DNA of 64,000 bases from JAEWWD01 sp964440115 (GTDB lineage Bacteria; Bacillota; Clostridia; Christensenellales; CAG-138): the NCBI GenBank assembly GCA_964440115.1, contig CAYTPV010000003.1, forward strand, positions 248,001 to 312,000. The letters are read 5' to 3'. Shown piece after piece: positions 25,469 to 34,473 of the stretch. The notes beneath the pieces are model-generated. The model was not told the origin of the DNA. It saw nothing but the letters and a program-made list of their open reading frames with translations, and did not search any database. How positions within the stretch are numbered: position 1 is the first letter of the stretch; each line of letters begins with the position of its first letter. A program made the position numbers and the translations under genes.

Positions 25469-25522
25469 TTTGCTTGTCAAATAACTGCCTGGATTTGCGC
25501 GGCCGGCGGTCCCTGAAAGGAA

Positions 25523-25590
25523 AGCCTTGACTTGGCAAGGCTTTCGCTCGCGACGTACATGCCGCCGCTCGCGATTGAAAGCCTCAAGGA
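25523..25590 (-). repeat. Partial R-III element
   Basis: On the reverse strand GAGGCTTTCAATC, then TCGCGA-gcggcggcatgtacg-TCGCGA. The GAGGCTTT lead and the GGCATGTACG loop are those of R-III, but the stem bases are wholly different. The second half of the element is missing; an AAAGCCTTG/CAAGGCTTT hairpin stands there. Confidence 0.6.
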
Positions 25591-25775
25591 TCGTGTAGAT
25601 ACAGATGCAGGTGTTTCATAATATATTCTGCCGGAAGAAAATACCCACTTAAAACGTTGCTATTAAATACACGCCGCCGTTTACGCATGGTGCGGACGGA
25701 TGTATAATAACAAATAACCGGCAAATTGGATACGCCGGCCCGCCGCGGGATATAAAAGAAGGGGGCACATGCGGC

Positions 25776-26597
25776 ATGCAGAGCTTTTCTTCCAAAGCCC
25801 AGGCTTTCGATGAACTTGCGCGGTCCTTTTTTCATCAGGGCGACGAAACCGGCTGTCTGGTGCTGCACGGGTTTACGGGAACGACCGCCAATGTGCGCGT
25901 GGTGGCGGATAAACTGGCGGAGGCAGGCTATACGGTTTACGCGCCGCTGTTAAGCGGGCATGGCACAACGCTTGCGGACATGGACGCGCAGACTGGCGAA
26001 ATCTGGCTGCAGGACGCCCAAAGCGCATATGACAGACTGCTTGAGGCGGGATGCAGGCGCATATTCCTGCTGGGACTATCCATGGGCGGCATACTCGTAT
26101 CGCTGCTCGCGCAGCAGCGGCCATGCGACGGACTCGTGCTCATGAGCACGCCGTTTCGTATGCGGGGCTACCTTCGCAATGCCATGCGTGTATCCTCTGC
26201 CGTGCGTTACCTGTATACGGACATAGGTTCGCGCCATGCCGCTGATCCTTACGCACAGGGGTATCCCGGCGTACCTTTGAGAAAGCTTCGGGATCTTGAC
26301 GAACTGACCATCCGCGCGCGCGGCGGTCTGTACAAGCTCGACTGCCCCATACTGATACTGCAGAGCGCGCTGGATACGCGCGTGGATCTCAGGAGCGTGC
26401 CCATCGCCCAATACGGTGTGCACAGTGAAGATGTAACGACGATACTGCTGCAGAATTCGCCGCACGGCTGTTCTTACGGCCCGGAGCGCGACCTGGTGGC
26501 GGAATACTCCCTTGCGTTCGTGCAGCGTGTTCTTTCAAATGAAAAAAGCGGGCAGCCGACGCAACAACCCGATGGATCGGAGGAATACCATGGATGA
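25776..26597 (+). CDS. Carboxylesterase/monoacylglycerol-lipase-like alpha/beta hydrolase
   Basis: A 273-residue serine hydrolase close to the Est30/carboxylesterase type. It has LVLHGFTGT (oxyanion turn), LLSGHGTTLADMD, the nucleophile elbow LGLSMGG, LILQSALDTRVD (acid) and NSPHGCSY (histidine). Such enzymes cleave short- to medium-chain esters. GAAGGGGGC precedes the ATG. The last 8 nt overlap the start of tadA, so the two are translationally linked. Confidence 0.85.
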   Translation: MQSFSSKAQAFDELARSFFHQGDETGCLVLHGFTGTTANVRVVADKLAEAGYTVYAPLLSGHGTTLADMDAQTGEIWLQDAQSAYDRLLEAGCRRIFLLGLSMGGILVSLLAQQRPCDGLVLMSTPFRMRGYLRNAMRVSSAVRYLYTDIGSRHAADPYAQGYPGVPLRKLRDLDELTIRARGGLYKLDCPILILQSALDTRVDLRSVPIAQYGVHSEDVTTILLQNSPHGCSYGPERDLVAEYSLAFVQRVLSNEKSGQPTQQPDGSEEYHG

Positions 26598-27027
26598 ACG
26601 GTTTATGCGCATAGCGCTCGAAGAAGCGCAGCGCGCCTATGAATTGGACGAGGTGCCTGTCGGCGCGGTTCTGGTAATGCGCGGCAAAGTGATTGCCCGC
26701 GCGCATAATTTGTGTGTTGCCGCTTCAGACCCGACAGCTCACGCCGAAATGCTGGCGCTGCGGGAAGCCGCGCGCGAGGAAGGCGGACGGCTGGCGGGCA
26801 GTACACTTTACGTCACATTGGAACCTTGCGCCATGTGTGCGGGTGCGGCGATCAACGCCCGCGTATCGCGCATCGTATTCGGCGCGTTTGATTCTCGCGC
26901 GGGCTGCTGCGGTTCTGTGGCGGATATTACGGACGGCTGGTTCCTGCATTCCATCGAATCGGTCGGCGGCGTGCTCGAAGAAGAATGTGCTGCGTTGCTG
27001 CAGGCTTTTTTTGAAGAAAAGCGCTGA
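26590..27027 (+). CDS. tadA: tRNA adenosine(34) deaminase TadA
   Basis: A 145-residue zinc enzyme making inosine at the wobble position of tRNA-Arg(ACG). Ligands and catalytic residues are visible: H51 and E53 in THAEM-like TAHAEM, C80 and C83 in EPCAMC. DEVPVGAVLV and the KRxDGC-type end region FDSRAGCCGSV agree. The ATG at 26590 is chosen for the GGAGG 7 nt upstream; the longer frame from 26512 would extend into the hydrolase. It overlaps the esterase stop by 8 nt. Confidence 0.95.
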   Translation: MDERFMRIALEEAQRAYELDEVPVGAVLVMRGKVIARAHNLCVAASDPTAHAEMLALREAAREEGGRLAGSTLYVTLEPCAMCAGAAINARVSRIVFGAFDSRAGCCGSVADITDGWFLHSIESVGGVLEEECAALLQAFFEEKR

Positions 27028-27104
27028 TTTCGGGCGAAAAACCATGATTTACGCCTAGATTTTATTAACATTCTTTGAACATTGTGGATATGACGCAACC
27101 GGCA

Positions 27105-27134
27105 TTGCACCTGCTTCGTTATAGCTGATATAAT
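27105..27134 (+). promoter_or_regulatory. Promoter for the 27181 gene
   Basis: TTGCAC (27105-27110), 18-nt spacer, TATAAT (27129-27134). It probably drives the membrane protein and the two sortase genes behind it. Confidence 0.65.
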
Positions 27135-27180
27135 ACGCAGGGAACAGAAATGCCGGCCTCGTTTTTGAAAGGAAGAAAGC

Positions 27181-27612
27181 ATGAATAACCTGTTCAGCGT
27201 ATTTGAGCTGATTGCTGGCGCGTATCTGCTTTATGGCGCCATCACCGGCAAAGGACAGATTTACCAGAACGAGAATATCAAGAAGGGCATGGAAGCGCAG
27301 TACCACAAAACAATTCGGATATGCTGCGCAATCGTAGGTCCGATTATGCTTCTGCAGGGCGTTCTCGACTACATGTATGTCAGCTCGCCAAGTCCCGCTT
27401 TACAGACGGCAACGAGCATACTGCTTGCGGCCTCCATGCTGGGCGTCGCCGTTTTGTTTTTTCTTACGATACGCATGACGGACCGTTCCAAGGTCAAACG
27501 TCAGCGGCAAGGCAATAGCACGGCGCCCCGCGCTGCTTTTGAATTCGAGGAAGAGGACAAGAACGACCGGATTTCGAATAACAAACCCGGCAAGGGGAAT
27601 AAAGAAAACTGA
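27181..27612 (+). CDS. Small integral membrane protein, function unknown
   Basis: A 143-residue protein with about three hydrophobic helices: VFELIAGAYLLYGAI, ICCAIVGPIMLLQGVLDYMY and TSILLAASMLGVAVLFFLTI. A charged cytoplasmic tail rich in Lys, Arg, Glu and Asn follows. AAAGGAAG lies before the ATG. No known family is recognised. It is 44 nt ahead of the first SH3-sortase gene and probably shares its promoter. Confidence 0.75.
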   Translation: MNNLFSVFELIAGAYLLYGAITGKGQIYQNENIKKGMEAQYHKTIRICCAIVGPIMLLQGVLDYMYVSSPSPALQTATSILLAASMLGVAVLFFLTIRMTDRSKVKRQRQGNSTAPRAAFEFEEEDKNDRISNNKPGKGNKEN

Positions 27613-27655
27613 GCGGCAAAGCCGCATTAGACTTTCTTCAAGGGGGACCCATTAG

Positions 27656-28888
27656 ATGCATTTGAGCAGAAATTCCCGCGCGCTCACACTCCTCGTATGC
27701 CTGACCATCGTTATCAGCTGTTTTGCTCCCGTTTCAATGGCTGCGGCGCAGTCTACAGCCGTCACCACCGGCAGCGCAATGTTTCGTACAGGGCCGGGAA
27801 CCAACTACTCCTCGCAGGGTCAGCTCGCCCGCGGTACGCAAGTCGTCGTACTGGACACGGCGAACAGCGAATGGTGGAAGATATCCTATGACGGAAAAGA
27901 AGGCTATACCGCCAGCAAATATCTCAAAATCACCGGATCAGCTCCTGAGGTTGTTGCAACCGTAACCGCAACCGTTACCGGCACCACATCGATGCTCACC
28001 AAAGCAGGCTCGGGCGGCGTTGTTGCGACCGTGAAGAGCGGTACTGTGGTCACGGTACTCGACAGCACTTCCAGCGCAACCTGGTGGAAGATTTCTGTTG
28101 GGGATAAAGAAGGCTATGTCCGCCGTGTCTATCTGAACCTGACTGACGGCGCAACCGCTCCGGCAGCTACCCCGACAGCCAAACCGTCACCTTCAAGCAA
28201 ACCGACCGGCTCATCCTCAAGCAGCGGCTCAGTTACGGTTTCCGGTGCTTTGGCCAGCAAGATCGCCAGCGCCAAGAGCATCAATTCGGATACCGTCGGC
28301 TGGATCAAGGTGCCCAACACCAATGTGGACGAGCCTATTTTATACGGCGCGAACTTCTATTATGCTTCGCACAACATTTACCGCAAGAAATCCTACGACG
28401 GCGTTTATCCGTTTTATAACAAGGCCACTAAGAATATCGTCGTGTTCGGCCACAACATGCGCGGTTCCGCCACGATATTCCATCAGCTGCACCATCTGCA
28501 GGAAGCTGCGCTCGGTTATTCCAAGTGCCAGTCCGGCCAGTGCGGCAGAGGTCTTTCAAGCAGTTTGAAGAGTTGGTACAAATCCTCCAGCGGCCGCGTA
28601 TGGGATGTCGCCATATTCGGCAAGCAGAAATGGGAAGTGTTCGCCATGTATGAAGTCAAGGCGTCCGAACCCATCTCCACTCTGCGCAACAACTGGAGCC
28701 CGCTCGCCGGGTCTAACAGCGCGGCAGTTCAGAAGTGGATTGACGGACAGCTCAAACGTTCCGAAATCAACTTCGGCGTAAGCGTTGACTCAAGTGACCA
28801 GCTGATGACGCTCATCACCTGCGGCAACAATTACGACTACTCGACTGCAAATTCCCGCCTGTTCGTGTTCCTTAAGAATGTGGATTGA
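27656..28888 (+). CDS. Secreted class B sortase with two SH3b domains
   Basis: 410 residues. A signal peptide (about 1-30, ending SMAAA) is followed by two SH3b domains (about 33-92 and 100-163), a Pro/Ser/Thr linker (167-195) and a class B sortase domain (198-410). The sortase triad is visible: H266 in FGHNMRG, C389 in LITCGNN and R401 in ANSRLF. VGWIKVPNTNVDEPILY is the family entry strand. An insert contains C291 and C296, which could form a disulfide. Sortases join surface proteins to the wall; here the SH3b domains suggest wall binding instead of a membrane anchor. No LPxTG/NPxTN substrate is in the window. Confidence 0.88.
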   Translation: MHLSRNSRALTLLVCLTIVISCFAPVSMAAAQSTAVTTGSAMFRTGPGTNYSSQGQLARGTQVVVLDTANSEWWKISYDGKEGYTASKYLKITGSAPEVVATVTATVTGTTSMLTKAGSGGVVATVKSGTVVTVLDSTSSATWWKISVGDKEGYVRRVYLNLTDGATAPAATPTAKPSPSSKPTGSSSSSGSVTVSGALASKIASAKSINSDTVGWIKVPNTNVDEPILYGANFYYASHNIYRKKSYDGVYPFYNKATKNIVVFGHNMRGSATIFHQLHHLQEAALGYSKCQSGQCGRGLSSSLKSWYKSSSGRVWDVAIFGKQKWEVFAMYEVKASEPISTLRNNWSPLAGSNSAAVQKWIDGQLKRSEINFGVSVDSSDQLMTLITCGNNYDYSTANSRLFVFLKNVD

Positions 28889-28951
28889 CGCGGATTTTCA
28901 CAGTAGATCACAAAAGCAACAGGATCACAACGAGAAGGAGGACTTTATCGT

Positions 28952-30928
28952 ATGAAATCCAACCGTAAAGGCCTGCGCCTGATTGCGCTGGCGATGTGCG
29001 TGGCCGTACTGTTCGGCCTTGCCGCGCCTGCAATGGCAGCAAGCGTCTATGCCTACGGCACAGTGAATGCCAACAACGCACCCGTGTATTCTTCCACCGC
29101 GAAGACGACCACCCTCGGCGTATTCAATATCGGCGACGTCGTTGCCATTGAATCGCAGGTATCTGCCTACAACATGTATGTCGTGCGGCTCTCTCCCAGT
29201 TCCGCAAGCACCGGCTACATCGACAAGGCTCTGATATCCAGCGTGACCACCTCTCTCAAGACCGGCACCACCGTTGCCACATTGAGAACTGGCGCCACAA
29301 CGGCCGGCACCCCCGGCGTCATCACCAACTGCACCACCTGCAACTTCCGCGCAACCGCCAGCACCAGCGGCACGCTGCTTGGCTCTCTGACCAAGGGCAC
29401 CGCTGTCACCGTGCTCGCTACGCAGGGCGACTTCTATAAGATCACCGTCAACGGCCAGACAGGGTATGTTTCCAAGCAGTATGTATCCGTCACCAGCGGC
29501 GGAACCAGCGGCGGAACCACGACAGGTACTCCTGGCGTCATCGCCAATGTCACCAGCTATGCGAACTTCCGCGCCACGGCCAGTTCCACCGGCGCTATTA
29601 TTTCCAAGCTGAACAAAGGCACTGCCGTTACCGTACTTGCTACACAGGGTGACTTCTATAAACTCGTTGCCAGCGGCAAGACGGGCTATGTCGATAAGCG
29701 TTATGTATCGCTGACCACCGGCGGCACCACCGGCGGCACAACCGGCGGTACCACGACGGCTACATCCGGTACCATAACGGGCACGGGCTCCTATGTCGTG
29801 CTGCGTTCCACCGCCAGCACTTCCGCCTCCACCGTCGCCAAGCTCGGCATTGGAGTAACGGTAAGCATCAACGGCGAAAGCGGCACCTGGTATAAGGTCA
29901 CAACATCCGGCAAGACCGGCTATGTTCCCAAGGCCAATGTCAAGCTCTCAAGCTCCACCCCCACCACCACCGGCACGCCGGGCGTGATCGCGAATGTCAC
30001 GAGCTACGCGAACTTCCGCTCTACGGCAAGCGCCACCGGCACTGTCATCAGCAAGCTGAACAAAGGCACCGCCGTTACCGTACTCGGCACACAGGGCAGC
30101 TTCTATAAGCTCACCGCGAGCGGCAAGACCGGTTATGTCGATCAGCGCTATGTTTCGCTGACAACCACCACCGAACCCGGCACCCCCGGCACCAGCACCG
30201 GCACGGATACAGGCGCGATCAGCGTAGGAACCGGCGCAATCAAGGTAGAACCTTACCAGTCTACCACTGCTTCGACCATCGCTTCCAAGCTTGCTGCCGC
30301 CAAGAAGATCAACTCCAAGACGATCGGCTATATCTCCATCAACGGCACCAACATTCAGCAGCCGATCCTCTACTACGGCTCCAGCAACGTACATTATTAC
30401 AGCAACCACGACATCTACAACAAGACTTCCACCGCCGGTGCGATCTACGCGTTCTATGGCCAGATGGTCCGCAACAACACCATCACCGGCCACAACATGC
30501 GCAGCTCCAACGCCATGTTCCATCAGCTGCACCACATTCAGGAAAGGACTCTGGGCTACACCAAGTGCCAGACCACGGACGCAACCTGCAAAGGCAGCTT
30601 CTCCAGTGCGCCCAGCCTGACCACTGCGGCCAACCAGACCTGGGATGTCAGCCTGTTCGGCTACAACAAGTGGCAAGTTTGGGCCATGTACGAAACCAGC
30701 GCAAGCGAGTCCACCAATACGCTCAAGTACAACATCAATCCCTTGAGCAGTTACTCTCCCTCCCAGATCAAGACCTGGATCGCGTACCAGAAGAGCCGCT
30801 CCGAATATAAGTTCAACACCGCGGTCTCTACGGACGATATCTTCCTGACCGTCTTCACCTGCGGCAATAACTACGACAACGCTGCGGCGCAGTCCCGTAT
30901 TTACTACTTCCTCAAGGCTGTGAAGTAA
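28952..30928 (+). CDS. Secreted class B sortase with five SH3b domains
   Basis: 658 residues, a larger paralogue of the preceding gene. A signal peptide ending APAMAA is followed by five SH3b-like repeats separated by Gly/Thr-rich linkers, then a class B sortase domain from about residue 440. The triad is H514 (ITGHNMRS), C637 (VFTCGNN) and R649 (QSRIYY). The two-cysteine insert KCQTTDATC matches that of the neighbour. SH3b repeats 3 and 5 (around 29530-29720 and 29980-30170) are nearly the same at nucleotide level, a recent internal duplication. It ends at a strong terminator. Confidence 0.88.
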   Translation: MKSNRKGLRLIALAMCVAVLFGLAAPAMAASVYAYGTVNANNAPVYSSTAKTTTLGVFNIGDVVAIESQVSAYNMYVVRLSPSSASTGYIDKALISSVTTSLKTGTTVATLRTGATTAGTPGVITNCTTCNFRATASTSGTLLGSLTKGTAVTVLATQGDFYKITVNGQTGYVSKQYVSVTSGGTSGGTTTGTPGVIANVTSYANFRATASSTGAIISKLNKGTAVTVLATQGDFYKLVASGKTGYVDKRYVSLTTGGTTGGTTGGTTTATSGTITGTGSYVVLRSTASTSASTVAKLGIGVTVSINGESGTWYKVTTSGKTGYVPKANVKLSSSTPTTTGTPGVIANVTSYANFRSTASATGTVISKLNKGTAVTVLGTQGSFYKLTASGKTGYVDQRYVSLTTTTEPGTPGTSTGTDTGAISVGTGAIKVEPYQSTTASTIASKLAAAKKINSKTIGYISINGTNIQQPILYYGSSNVHYYSNHDIYNKTSTAGAIYAFYGQMVRNNTITGHNMRSSNAMFHQLHHIQERTLGYTKCQTTDATCKGSFSSAPSLTTAANQTWDVSLFGYNKWQVWAMYETSASESTNTLKYNINPLSSYSPSQIKTWIAYQKSRSEYKFNTAVSTDDIFLTVFTCGNNYDNAAAQSRIYYFLKAVK

Positions 30929-30956
30929 TTACGGCAGGATAACAGCAACACATTCG

Positions 30957-30984
30957 GGGCTGTCTCAATTGAGACAGCCCCTTT
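30957..30984 (+). terminator. Strong terminator after the sortase pair
   Basis: GGGGCTGTCTC-aatt-GAGACAGCCCC, an 11-bp perfect stem followed by TTTGCTT. Confidence 0.88.
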
Positions 30985-31005
30985 GCTTGTCAAATTCTAT
31001 TTTCT

Positions 31006-31334
31006 TAAGGTATCGCCACCTGCGGCGGCGACGATAGATTATTTTATTTAATAGCGGGAGGGCTTACAGTTCGCAATAGTCGCACAAGCCCTGCTGGGGG
31101 CTTGTACTCCTTTGCTCACTGGTCTTCCGCCTCGCTCCTCCCGCCACAGGCGGCGCTCGGCTCCGACTCCCCGCGCCCCCTGAGTACGGGCGCTCTTAAC
31201 GAAGGGGTTGAGGATCGGTTGTGCAGGCGCAGGCTGCACCTTCATCCTTGTAAGATCCCGAATGTACCATTCGGAGGCACGCAGTTTCCCCAAAGCAAAA
31301 AATAATCGCCGACACTCTTAAGCGCCGATACCTT
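31006..31334. repeat. Composite repeat with R-V ends and an inverted R-IV unit
   Basis: Begins with AAGGTATCGCCACC/GGCGGCGACGA (R-V) and ends with an inverted AATAATCGCC...GCGCCGATACCTT. Between them lie an R-IV unit in reverse (about 31072-31190) and a CCCGAATGTACCATTCGG hairpin that also occurs inside the R-III copy at 41.8 kb. No gene is seen from 30929 to 31723. Confidence 0.6.
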
Positions 31335-31630
31335 GAACCGCTTAAGTAGGTTTATCAACAGCCTGAGGGGCTGTCTAAGATCGATGTAGCCTCCTTGCAT
31401 TGCCATTAGACGCCCTGTGTCCACTTCGCTCACGCCGCCAAGCGCAACACTTTTTCCTCCACATACTGCTCAAAACCGGCATTTGTGTTTTGCGATGCTA
31501 AACACGGAGTTTATATTAATGTTTTCTACAAATCACCCACATCTAAAAAGTATGTATAATCATGCCGAAATACCTGGAATATGAACGCTTTTCACACAAT
31601 ACATGCACTATTGGTGCGCGTATTTCGTCG

Positions 31631-31659
31631 TTGACTTTTCAATTTTAATATGCTTAAAT
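31631..31659 (+). promoter_or_regulatory. Promoter of the XRE-cupin gene
   Basis: TTGACT (31631-31636), 17-nt spacer, TTAAAT (31654-31659). Confidence 0.55.
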
Positions 31660-31670
31660 GAATACGGTTT

Positions 31671-31689
31671 TGTTTACATACAGTAAACA
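31671..31689 (+). promoter_or_regulatory. Operator-like palindrome before the XRE-cupin gene
   Basis: TGTTTAC-ataca-GTAAACA, perfect 7-bp arms, about 12 nt past the -10 and 35 nt before the start codon. A likely autoregulatory site for the XRE protein. Confidence 0.6.
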
Positions 31690-31723
31690 GAAAGTTTAGC
31701 TGATATGCGAGGGGACGCTGTTT

Positions 31724-32263
31724 ATGCGAATCGGCGAAAAAATCAAGCGCATGCGGATCAGACTGGGGCTGACCCAGGAAGAACTCGCATCGCGGACAGA
31801 GCTGAGCAAAGGCTTTATTTCGCAGCTCGAACGGGATCTGACATCGCCTTCCATCGCCACGCTCATGGATATACTCGAAGCGCTGGGCAGCGATATCGGC
31901 AGCTTTTTCAACGAGGCGCCGCCGGAAAAGGTCGTATACGGCGCGGCGGATGTATTCGTGAAGGAAGACGCGGAACTGAAAAACGAAGTGTGCTGGCTTA
32001 TTACCAACGCCCAGAAAAACGCGCTCGAACCCATACTCGTCACGCTTGAACCGGGCGGGAAAAGCTACGAAGACGACCCGCATCAGGGAGAAGAATTCGG
32101 CTATGTACTTGCCGGCGCGGTTACGCTGCATATCGGCGAAAAGCGTTTTAGGGTGCGAAAAGGCGACAGCTTCTATTTCCGCCCCGGCAGCGTCCACTGG
32201 CTTGAGAACAGCGGAAAAAATCAGGCGCGCGTACTGTGGGTATCCACACCGCCGTCATTTTAG
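31724..32263 (+). CDS. XRE-family regulator with C-terminal cupin domain
   Basis: A 179-residue transcription factor. The helix-turn-helix covers residues 1-60 (LGLTQEELASRTELSKGFISQLER), and a cupin_2 sensor domain occupies about 105-175 (GEEFGYVLAGAVTLHIGEKRF, FYFRPGSVHWLENSG). This architecture is found with polyamine genes (PuuR-like), so it probably controls potABCD downstream in response to polyamine. GAGGGGA precedes the ATG. A 342-nt gap with R-II and R-IV repeats separates it from potA, so the regulated transcript may pass through these hairpins. Confidence 0.88.
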   Translation: MRIGEKIKRMRIRLGLTQEELASRTELSKGFISQLERDLTSPSIATLMDILEALGSDIGSFFNEAPPEKVVYGAADVFVKEDAELKNEVCWLITNAQKNALEPILVTLEPGGKSYEDDPHQGEEFGYVLAGAVTLHIGEKRFRVRKGDSFYFRPGSVHWLENSGKNQARVLWVSTPPSF

Positions 32264-32266
32264 GAC

Positions 32267-32437
32267 TAGTCAGGGGCTCCACCCCCGAACCCCCGCTTAG
32301 GGGCGTAACGCCCCTAAGAACCCATATCACGAACATCCTTTCAGGACATTTGCGGAGGTAGGATGTCGTTCTCGCCCAAAGCGATGAAATCGCTTTGGAT
32401 GAAGGGTTTCCAAAGGGTCGTACATCATTTGGTGGGG
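32267..32437. repeat. R-II hairpin-array element before potA
   Basis: CTTAGGGG/CCCCTAAG, GAACATCCT...AGGATGTCGTTC, CCAAAGCGAT/ATCGCTTTGG and CCAAAGGGT stems, with the AAGAACCCAT linker. The CTTAGGGG hairpin matches the 19.3 kb copy exactly. Confidence 0.8.
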
Positions 32438-32562
32438 GTCGGAGCCGTGCGCCGCCTGTGGCGGAATAAGCGCGGCGGAAGACCAGTGAACAAAGGAGCG
32501 CGAGGAATCGGCAACTGCCGTGACGCTGCGCGACTATTGTGAACTGGCAGGGGCAACGCCCT
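32438..32562. repeat. R-IV unit before potA
   Basis: Shares GCCGCCTGTGGCGGAA, AAGACCAGTGAACAA and CGGCAACTGCCG with 19401-19525. As there, it follows an R-II element directly and ends just before a gene of an ABC-type module. Confidence 0.8.
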
Positions 32563-32605
32563 TGCAAAAAATCATATGCGGCATGCAGATACAGGAGGAT
32601 GTGAC

Positions 32606-33658
32606 ATGGGCGACAAAAGGCTGATTGAACTGCAAAACGTCTCCAAGGATTACGAAGGAGATGCTGCACTGCAGAATATCAACCTCTACATCAAGGACGG
32701 CGAGTTTTTGACGCTGCTCGGGCCTTCCGGCTGCGGAAAGACTACGATGCTGCGCATCATCGCCGGTTTTGTCATGCCCACCTCCGGCCGCGTGATCATG
32801 GACGGCAAAGACCTGACGGACGTACCGCCCTACAAGCGCCGCGTCAATACGGTGTTCCAGAAATACGCGCTGTTCCCGCACCTGAACGTATTTGATAACG
32901 TGGCTTTCGGATTAAAGATTAAAAAAGTGCCCAAGCCCGAAATTGAACGGCGCGTCAACGCGCTGCTGGATCTTGTCAACCTGAGCGGTTACGGCAAGCG
33001 CTATGTGGAACAGCTATCCGGCGGGCAGCAGCAGCGCGTCGCCATTGCGCGCGCGCTGGTCAACGAACCGGAAGTGCTTCTTTTGGACGAGCCTCTGGGC
33101 GCTCTGGATCTGCAGCTGCGCAAGGACATGCAGGTGGAGCTTAAGCGCATGCAGCAGCGGCTGGGCATTACGTTCATATACGTGACGCACGATCAGGAAG
33201 AGGCGCTCACCATGAGCGACACCATCGTCGTCATGCGCGAGGGCGTGATACAGCAGATCGGCACGCCGCAGGATATTTACAATGAGCCCAAGAACGCGTT
33301 CGTCGCGGACTTTATTGGAGAAAGCAACATACTGCCCGGCATGATGGCGCAGGATTATCTTGTACGTTTCTGCAGCAAAAATTTCACCTGCGTGGATGCG
33401 GGCTTCGGCACGGAGCAGGCAGTGGATGTCGTCGTGCGCCCCGAAGACGTCGATATTATCGCCCCGGAACGCGTGAACGGCAACGGTATGCTGGGTATTG
33501 TTAAATCCGTGCTGTTCATGGGCGTGCATTATGAAATACAGGTGGTATCCGATGAATTCACGTGGCGCGTGCATACCACCGACGCCGTGAATGTGGGCGC
33601 ACGCGTGGGGCTAGAAATACTGCCTGACGCCATCCATATCATGAGGAAACCGGTATGA
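32606..33658 (+). CDS. potA: Spermidine/putrescine ABC transporter ATP-binding protein PotA
   Basis: A 350-residue ABC ATPase. Walker A is GPSGCGKTT (39-47), the signature is LSGGQQQR, Walker B is VLLLDEPLGALD and the switch histidine is in VTHDQEEALTMSD. A C-terminal TOBE_2 domain (about 275-350) includes VVRPEDVDII. The ATG at 32606 is chosen because AGGAGG lies 8 nt upstream; the frame is open from 32576. The stop overlaps the potB start by 4 nt (ATGA). Confidence 0.95.
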   Translation: MGDKRLIELQNVSKDYEGDAALQNINLYIKDGEFLTLLGPSGCGKTTMLRIIAGFVMPTSGRVIMDGKDLTDVPPYKRRVNTVFQKYALFPHLNVFDNVAFGLKIKKVPKPEIERRVNALLDLVNLSGYGKRYVEQLSGGQQQRVAIARALVNEPEVLLLDEPLGALDLQLRKDMQVELKRMQQRLGITFIYVTHDQEEALTMSDTIVVMREGVIQQIGTPQDIYNEPKNAFVADFIGESNILPGMMAQDYLVRFCSKNFTCVDAGFGTEQAVDVVVRPEDVDIIAPERVNGNGMLGIVKSVLFMGVHYEIQVVSDEFTWRVHTTDAVNVGARVGLEILPDAIHIMRKPV

Positions 33659-34473
33659 AGCGAACGGTGTTTTCGTATCCGTACATCGTATGGATGCTGA
33701 TATTCATATTTTCACCCATGCTGCTCATCGTGTATTATGCGTTCACGATGAACGGTTCGTTTACGCTTGCCAATCTCAAAAGCGCGGCCGATCCGCTGTA
33801 CATGGTAGTGTTGGCACGCTCCGTATGGATGGCGGTGCGCGCAACGGCGATTTGTCTTCTGCTCGGGTATCCCATCGCATACCTGCTTTCGCGCATGCAG
33901 CGCACCAAGGCAACCCTGCTTTCGGTGTTGTTTGTGGTGCCCATGTGGATGAACTTTCTGCTGCGCACCTACGCCTGGCAGGTGCTGCTGGACGTCAACG
34001 GCATATTGAACGGTCTTCTCTCTCTTGCGGGGCTTCCGCACCAGCAGTTTTTGTATACGGAAGGCGCTGTCATGCTGGGCATGGTATATAACTTCCTGCC
34101 CTTCATGGTGCTGCCCATCCACACGGTGCTGGTTAAGATGGATGCCTCCCACATCGAGGCGGCACAGGATCTTGGCGCGAACGGGATGCAGACATTTATG
34201 CGCGTTGTACTGCCGCTTTCAATGCCCGGCGTCATTTCCGGCATTACGATGGTGTTCATTCCCGCCATCACGACATTCGCCATCTCCCGCCTGCTGGGCG
34301 GCGGCAAGTTTATGATGTACGGCGACCTCATTGAGAACCAGTTCCTGCTCATGCAGGATTGGGGCTCAGGGTCCGCGCTATCGTTTATACTGCTCATACT
34401 CGTGCTCATCAGCATGGCCGTATTGCGCCGCTCCGAAGGCGCGGCTGGGCAGGAAGGGGGAATGCTCTGGTGA
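33655..34473 (+). CDS. potB: Spermidine/putrescine ABC transporter permease PotB
   Basis: A 272-residue inner-membrane permease with six predicted helices. The EAA loop reads HIEAAQDLGANGMQTFMRVVLPLSMPGVISG, the contact site for PotA. The N-terminal helix is FSYPYIVWMLIFIFSPMLLIVYYAF. Start overlaps potA (ATGA) and the stop overlaps potC (GTGA), so the operon is tightly coupled. Confidence 0.95.
   Translation: MKRTVFSYPYIVWMLIFIFSPMLLIVYYAFTMNGSFTLANLKSAADPLYMVVLARSVWMAVRATAICLLLGYPIAYLLSRMQRTKATLLSVLFVVPMWMNFLLRTYAWQVLLDVNGILNGLLSLAGLPHQQFLYTEGAVMLGMVYNFLPFMVLPIHTVLVKMDASHIEAAQDLGANGMQTFMRVVLPLSMPGVISGITMVFIPAITTFAISRLLGGGKFMMYGDLIENQFLLMQDWGSGSALSFILLILVLISMAVLRRSEGAAGQEGGMLW

Noticed and set aside
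25200..25590. Evenly spaced palindromes resembling a CRISPR array
   Set aside because: The hairpins differ from each other and there are no identical direct repeats with unique spacers; they match the R-I and R-III element plan.
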